Shown here in pieces: positions 59,786-64,000 of a stretch of 64,000 bases of DNA; the stretch's first letter is position 1, and each line of letters starts with the position of its first letter. Position numbers and translations under genes: made by a program. The notes beneath the pieces were generated by a model. It did not search any database, was not told the DNA's origin, and worked only from the letters and a program-made list of their open reading frames with translations. Source of the stretch: Priestia iocasae (GTDB lineage: Bacteria > Bacillota > Bacilli > Bacillales > Bacillaceae_H); assembly GCF_016909075.1 (NCBI RefSeq), contig NZ_JAFBFC010000001.1, positions 620,001 to 684,000 of the forward strand. Direction: 5' to 3'.

Positions 59786-60688
59786 GTGGGATTTGTAACA
59801 AACATGTTAAATTCCTTTCTAGAATATTTACAAATTGAAAAAAACTATTCACAATATACAGTTGTTTGCTATGAAAAAGATATTCAAATTTTTATTGACT
59901 TTTTAACTGCAGAAAACATCCAAAGTTTGAATGAAGTTACATATGCAGATGCAAGAAACTTTTTAACGACATTGCATAAAAAACAGTATGCAAAACGCTC
60001 AATTGCGAGGAAAATATCTACGTTACGTAGCTTTTATCGCTACTTACATCGTGAAGAGTTCGTTAGTGAAAATCCATTTGCACTAGTATCGTTACCTAAA
60101 AAAGAACACAAAAATCCTCGCTTTTTATATCAAGAGGAAATGGAGGCATTGTTTCAAGTATGTGATGTCTCAACGCCAATGGGTCAACGAAATCAAGCGA
60201 TTGTTGAGTTAATGTATGCAACTGGTATTCGAGTAAGCGAGTGTGTTGCGATTAAGCTTGCTGATATTGACTTTTCTGCGCAAACAATTTTAGTAACAGG
60301 AAAGAGAAATAAACAGCGATATGTACCTTTTGGAAGTTATGCAAAAATAGCATTGCAAACTTACATAAATGAAGGACGTATACACTTGCTACAAAAATCA
60401 CAGTCACATACAAATGCATTGTTTTTAAATCATCGAGGAACAGCGTTAACAGCAAGAGGTATTCGTCTTATTCTTGATAAGCTTGTTAAACAAACAGCAG
60501 AGAACATACATATTACTCCACACATGTTCCGACATACGTTTGCAACACACTTACTAAATGAAGGGGCAGATCTTCGAACAGTACAAGAGCTACTAGGACA
60601 TGAGCATTTATCGACAACTCAGATTTATACTCATGTAACGAAAGATCGTCTTAAAGCTGTTTATATGAATCACCATCCTCGTGCGTAA
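59786..60688 (+). CDS. xerC: tyrosine recombinase XerC (CodV)
   Basis: Resolves chromosome dimers at dif together with XerD. The 300-residue protein has an N-terminal SAM-like DNA-binding domain and the catalytic domain with Arg in ATGIRVSECVAI, HMFRHTFATHLL (His, Arg) and LGHEHLSTTQIYTHV (His and nucleophile Tyr). The GTG at 59786 was chosen because GAGGTGAT lies five bases upstream; an earlier in-frame ATG at 59750 lies in the hairpin. It starts the xerC-hslV-hslU-codY unit. Confidence 0.94.
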   Translation: MGFVTNMLNSFLEYLQIEKNYSQYTVVCYEKDIQIFIDFLTAENIQSLNEVTYADARNFLTTLHKKQYAKRSIARKISTLRSFYRYLHREEFVSENPFALVSLPKKEHKNPRFLYQEEMEALFQVCDVSTPMGQRNQAIVELMYATGIRVSECVAIKLADIDFSAQTILVTGKRNKQRYVPFGSYAKIALQTYINEGRIHLLQKSQSHTNALFLNHRGTALTARGIRLILDKLVKQTAENIHITPHMFRHTFATHLLNEGADLRTVQELLGHEHLSTTQIYTHVTKDRLKAVYMNHHPRA

Positions 60689-60703
60689 AAAGGAGAGATT
60701 ACA

Positions 60704-61246
60704 TTGTCGAACTTTCATGCTACTACTATTTTTGCAGTGCATCATAATGGAGAATGTGCAATGGCAGGAGACGGCCAAGTAACGTTTGGGAATGCTGTCG
60801 TGATGAAGCATACAGCAAGAAAAGTAAGACGTTTATTTCAAGGCCAAGTATTAGCTGGATTTGCTGGTTCAGTAGCCGATGCTTTTACACTATTTGAAAT
60901 GTTTGAAAGTAAACTTGAAGAGTATAACGGGAATTTACAACGTGCAGCAGTTGAGTTAGCAAAAGAATGGCGAAGCGATAAAGTATTACGTCGCTTAGAA
61001 GCAATGCTTATTATTATGAATAAAGAGCATTTGCTACTGGTTTCAGGTACTGGTGAAGTCATTGAGCCTGATGATGGCATTTTAGCGATCGGCTCTGGAG
61101 GTAATTATGCTCTGTCAGCAGGTCGTGCATTAAAGCAACATGCAGGTGCTCATTTAACAGCAAAAGAAATTGCAAAAGCAGCATTAACAGTTGCAAGTGA
61201 AATTTGCGTATATACGAATGAACAGATTATTGTGGAAGAATTGTAG
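60704..61246 (+). CDS. hslV: ATP-dependent protease proteolytic subunit HslV (ClpQ/CodW)
   Basis: Forms the proteolytic double ring of the HslUV protease. The 180-residue protein begins (M)[15 protein letters not shown], so the mature N-terminal nucleophile would be Ser rather than the usual Thr, as reported for Bacillus Cod[15 protein letters not shown] and [16 protein letters not shown] are conserved. The start is a TTG at 60704 with AAGGAGAG ahead. Confidence 0.96.
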   Translation: MSNFHATTIFAVHHNGECAMAGDGQVTFGNAVVMKHTARKVRRLFQGQVLAGFAGSVADAFTLFEMFESKLEEYNGNLQRAAVELAKEWRSDKVLRRLEAMLIIMNKEHLLLVSGTGEVIEPDDGILAIGSGGNYALSAGRALKQHAGAHLTAKEIAKAALTVASEICVYTNEQIIVEEL

Positions 61247-61261
61247 AAAGGGGATTTATTG

Positions 61262-62662
61262 ATGAATTCTCATTTAACGCCTCGACAAATTGTTGAAAAG
61301 CTTGATCAATATATCATTGGCCAAACCCAAGCTAAGAAAGCTGTTGCGGTAGCGCTTCGAAATCGTTATCGACGTAGTAAGCTTACGGAGCAACTGCGTG
61401 ATGAAGTTGTGCCTAAAAACATTTTAATGATTGGTCCAACAGGTGTTGGAAAAACAGAAATCGCAAGAAGATTAGCAAAGCTTGTAGGTGCACCTTTCAT
61501 TAAAGTAGAGGCAACAAAATTCACCGAAGTTGGTTATGTTGGACGTGATGTAGAATCAATGGTTCGCGATCTTGTTGAAACATCGGTTCGCCTAGTAAAA
61601 GAAGAGAAGATTCATGAAGTGCAAGACAAAGCAAAAGAAAATGCAAACATCCGTCTTGTTGAACTTCTTGTGCCAGGTAATAAAAAACAGCAATCATTTA
61701 AAAATCCGTTTGAAATGCTATTCTCAAATAATGCTCAAGGTGAGCATACGCAAACAGAGCAGACGGAAGATCAAACGATGGAAGCTAAAAGAAAGCAAAT
61801 GGCACATAAACTAGCTTTAGGGGAACTAGAAGATCATTATGTAACGATTGAAGTAGAAGAGCAGCAACCTTCTATGTTTGATATGTTACAAGGGTCGGGT
61901 ATGGAACAAATGGGAATGAATATGCAAGATGCCCTTGGCAGTCTTATGCCGAAAAAGAAAAAGAAACGTAAACTAACGGTGCGTGATGCACGTAAAGTAC
62001 TAACAAATGAAGAAGCACAAAAGCTAATTGATATGGATGAGGTAACGACAGAGGCAGTAAATCGTGCGGAGCAATATGGAATAATCTTTATTGATGAGAT
62101 TGATAAAATTGCGCGTAAAAATTCTGGTGGTTCTTCAGCTGATGTATCAAGAGAAGGTGTGCAGCGCGATATTCTCCCAATTGTTGAAGGATCAACAGTT
62201 GTCACAAAGCATGGAGCTGTTAAAACAGATCATGTGTTATTTGTTGCAGCGGGAGCGTTCCATCTTTCAAAGCCATCTGATTTAATTCCGGAGTTGCAAG
62301 GCCGCTTTCCAATCCGCGTAGAGTTAACAAAGCTAACTGTAGAAGACTTTGTGAGAATTCTAACAGAACCTGATAATGCACTTTTAAAGCAATATAAAGC
62401 GCTATTGGAAACTGAAGGTATACAAATTGAATTTTCAGACGATGCTATACGTAAGATTGCAGAAGTTGCTTTTCATGTGAACCAAGATACGGATAACATT
62501 GGTGCTCGAAGACTTCATACCATTTTAGAGAGATTACTTGAAGATCTATCTTTTGAAGCGCCGGATATTACATTAGAGAAAATTGTGATTACTCCTCAGT
62601 ATGTAGAAGAAAAGCTAGGGAAAATTGCAAATAACAAAGATTTAAGTCAATTCATTTTATAG
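61262..62662 (+). CDS. hslU: ATP-dependent protease ATPase subunit HslU (ClpY/CodX)
   Basis: AAA+ unfoldase for HslV. The 466-residue protein has ENRLRRQ-like N-terminal contact residues ([24 protein letters not shown] is the family start), Walker [16 protein letters not shown], a long charged I-domain (about 110-240), Walker [14 protein letters not shown], and a sensor region ([20 protein letters not shown]). I chose the ATG at 61262 over the TTG one codon earlier; AAAGGGG is eight bases ahead. Confidence 0.96.
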   Translation: MNSHLTPRQIVEKLDQYIIGQTQAKKAVAVALRNRYRRSKLTEQLRDEVVPKNILMIGPTGVGKTEIARRLAKLVGAPFIKVEATKFTEVGYVGRDVESMVRDLVETSVRLVKEEKIHEVQDKAKENANIRLVELLVPGNKKQQSFKNPFEMLFSNNAQGEHTQTEQTEDQTMEAKRKQMAHKLALGELEDHYVTIEVEEQQPSMFDMLQGSGMEQMGMNMQDALGSLMPKKKKKRKLTVRDARKVLTNEEAQKLIDMDEVTTEAVNRAEQYGIIFIDEIDKIARKNSGGSSADVSREGVQRDILPIVEGSTVVTKHGAVKTDHVLFVAAGAFHLSKPSDLIPELQGRFPIRVELTKLTVEDFVRILTEPDNALLKQYKALLETEGIQIEFSDDAIRKIAEVAFHVNQDTDNIGARRLHTILERLLEDLSFEAPDITLEKIVITPQYVEEKLGKIANNKDLSQFIL

Positions 62663-62689
62663 AAAACAGAAGTATCAGGAGGAACAGTA

Positions 62690-63469
62690 ATGGAGTTATT
62701 GAATAAAACAAGAAAGATTAATGCAATGTTACAAAGAGCAGCTGGTAAACCAGTAAACTTTAAAGAGATGGCAGAAACGTTGTGCGAAGTAATTGAAGCA
62801 AACACATTCGTTGTAAGCCGTCGAGGTAAGCTATTAGGAATTGCAATTAAACAACAAATCGAAAATGAACGTATGAAGAGCATGCTTGAAGCACGCCAGT
62901 TCCCGGAAGAATATACAAAAAACTTATTTAACATTAACGAAACATCTTCAAACTTAGATGTAGATAGTGAGTATACTGCATTTCCAGTAGAAAACAAAGA
63001 ATTATTTAAAGCTGGTTTAACAACTATTGTTCCGATCATTGGTGGTGGCGAACGATTAGGGACATTAATTCTAGCACGTTTAGATCGTCAATTTGAAGAT
63101 GATGACCTTATTCTAGCTGAATACGGTGCAACGGTTGTAGGAATGGAAATTTTACGTGAAAAAGCCGAAGAGATTGAAGAAGAGGCTCGTAGTAAAGCAG
63201 TTGTACAAATGGCTATTAGCTCTTTATCATACAGTGAGTTAGAAGCAATTGAGCATATTTTTGAAGAATTAAATGGTAACGAAGGTTTATTAGTAGCAAG
63301 TAAAATTGCAGACCGTGTTGGTATTACTCGTTCTGTTATTGTAAATGCATTACGTAAGCTTGAAAGTGCTGGTGTCATTGAATCTCGTTCTTTAGGAATG
63401 AAAGGAACATATATTAAAGTTTTAAATGATAAGTTTTTAGTTGAGCTTGCAAAGCTAAAATCTAACTAA
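62690..63469 (+). CDS. codY: GTP- and branched-chain-amino-acid-sensing transcriptional repressor CodY
   Basis: Global regulator that represses starvation genes when GTP and branched-chain amino acids are plentiful. The 259-residue protein has an N-terminal GAF domain (to about 155), a linker helix and a C-terminal winged helix-turn-helix ([21 protein letters not shown]). The N-terminal [11 protein letters not shown] region and the DNA-binding end are highly conserved. AGGAGG precedes the ATG. Candidate CodY boxes are seen at 29641 and 63896. Confidence 0.98.
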   Translation: MELLNKTRKINAMLQRAAGKPVNFKEMAETLCEVIEANTFVVSRRGKLLGIAIKQQIENERMKSMLEARQFPEEYTKNLFNINETSSNLDVDSEYTAFPVENKELFKAGLTTIVPIIGGGERLGTLILARLDRQFEDDDLILAEYGATVVGMEILREKAEEIEEEARSKAVVQMAISSLSYSELEAIEHIFEELNGNEGLLVASKIADRVGITRSVIVNALRKLESAGVIESRSLGMKGTYIKVLNDKFLVELAKLKSN

Positions 63470-63509
63470 AAAAAATCCTAGAAGATACAATCTTCTAGGA
63501 TTTTTTTTT
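63470..63509 (+). terminator. intrinsic terminator after codY
   Basis: Stem ATCCTAGAAGAT/ATCTTCTAGGAT with an ACA loop, flanked by A and T runs (nine T). Confidence 0.95.
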
Positions 63510-63840
63510 ATTTTATCTATTTCAAAAAAATTTTTTATAGTTGAATAGTCAATAAGATATAAGTCAAAATAACCATTTTTGAATTTGTAAAATTATTTTA
63601 TTAAAGTAAATAATAGTAAATGTCAATAAAAAACCTAAAAATGTAAATTGTTATAAATTGGGATATTTACAATATCTTTGATATGAATTATGTTAAATGT
63701 ATATGACATTTATTACAGAGAAGAAGTTTTTTAGTTGTATATAATCGAAAATGGAACTATACATCAAATGTTTAGAATAATGAATAATGTAAATTAACTG
63801 ATAAGATTTAGATATATTAGTGAAAAATGGTTAAAATACA
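63510..63840. other. AT-rich gene-free stretch between codY and flgB
   Basis: No open frame of note and no RNA gene recognised. It is strongly AT-rich with several TATAAT-like hexamers (for example 63740-63745) but none with a good -35. No convincing sigma-D promoter was found. Confidence 0.6.
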
Positions 63841-63869
63841 TAGACATTTCCATCTGTTTTCCTTACAAT
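63841..63869 (+). promoter_or_regulatory. candidate sigma-A promoter of the flgB (fla/che) operon
   Basis: TAGACA, 17-base spacer, TACAAT; one mismatch in each hexamer. Transcription would start at about 63876. Confidence 0.6.
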
Positions 63870-63895
63870 ATGATTTATTGAACAATAAAGTCGAA

Positions 63896-63910
63896 ATTTG
63901 TCAGAAAATT
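63896..63910 (+). promoter_or_regulatory. candidate CodY box upstream of flgB
   Basis: ATTTGTCAGAAAATT matches the CodY consensus AATTTTCWGAAAATT at 13 of 15 positions and lies about 20-35 bases after the predicted transcription start. CodY repression of the fla/che operon is known in B. subtilis. Confidence 0.6.
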
Positions 63911-63950
63911 TACGAAATCTTTTCAATTATTTAAAAAATGAGGGATACAA

Positions 63951-64000
63951 GTGGAATTATTTTCAAAAACAATTCGATCTCTTGAAATGGGTTTGAACTA
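63951..64000 (+). CDS. flgB: flagellar basal-body rod protein FlgB (3' truncated)
   Basis: The first 16 codons, GTG start, reading MELFSKTIRSLEMGLN, match the N-terminus of FlgB (in B. subtilis it begins MDLFSGTIQ as I recall). GAGGG is seven bases ahead. It follows codY as the first gene of the fla/che operon in Bacillus. The window ends here. Confidence 0.85.
   Translation, partial: MELFSKTIRSLEMGLN

Noticed and set aside
63600-63700. Sigma-D promoter before flgB
   Set aside because: TAAA and GGATAT-like strings occur but at wrong spacing and without the GCC of the -10.

Overview
The window is an ordinary low-GC Firmicutes core chromosome segment from an endospore-forming, flagellated member of the Bacillaceae. 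The evidence is the complete spoVM gene, codY running straight into flgB, strong AGGAGG-type ribosome binding sites, and a gene order that matches the Bacillus subtilis pyrAB-to-codY region almost gene for gene. I do not assign a genus. No tRNA, rRNA, CRISPR array, insertion sequence or prophage was seen. Nearly every gene is on the + strand; rqcH and rpmB are the exceptions.

Layout. 1-5.4 kb: 3' end of the pyrimidine operon (carB partial, pyrK, pyrD, pyrF, pyrE). 5.5-10.1 kb: divergent rqcH and a SERCA-type Ca2+ ATPase. 10.3-24.4 kb: yicC-remA-gmk-rpoZ, then coaBC-priA-def-fmt-rsmB-rlmN-prpC-prkC-rsgA-rpe. 24.6-28.2 kb: thiN, spoVM, rpmB (reverse), yloU, fakA. 28.5-33.4 kb: a PfoR/PTS_EIIC_2-type membrane protein, serine dehydratase sdaAB-sdaAA, and recG. 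33.5-43 kb: fapR-plsX-fabD-fabG-acpP, rnc-smc-ftsY. 43-49.2 kb: ylxM-ffh, rpsP-khpA, ylqD-rimM-trmD, rplS, lepB, rbgA. 49.4-52.9 kb: rnhB, the FliK-like/FlhB-like pair ylqG-ylqH, and a DUF554 membrane protein. 53-63.5 kb: sucCD, dprA, topA, trmFO, xerC-hslV-hslU-codY. The window ends in the first codons of flgB.

How it works together: nucleotide synthesis, fatty-acid synthesis, translation and ribosome assembly, SRP protein targeting, chromosome maintenance and nutrient sensing (CodY, PrkC/PrpC) sit in co-transcribed blocks separated by readable terminators. The most interesting material is regulatory. A textbook-spaced PurR operator lies ahead of the PfoR-like membrane gene. CodY and cre sites lie ahead of sdaAB. 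A sigma-D-like promoter precedes rnhB-ylqG-ylqH. A 56-58 bp hairpin element occurs twice with the same 36-nt interior. A Fur-like palindrome precedes lepB. Compared with B. subtilis as I remember it, two membrane-protein genes (the PfoR-like gene and DUF554) are extra.
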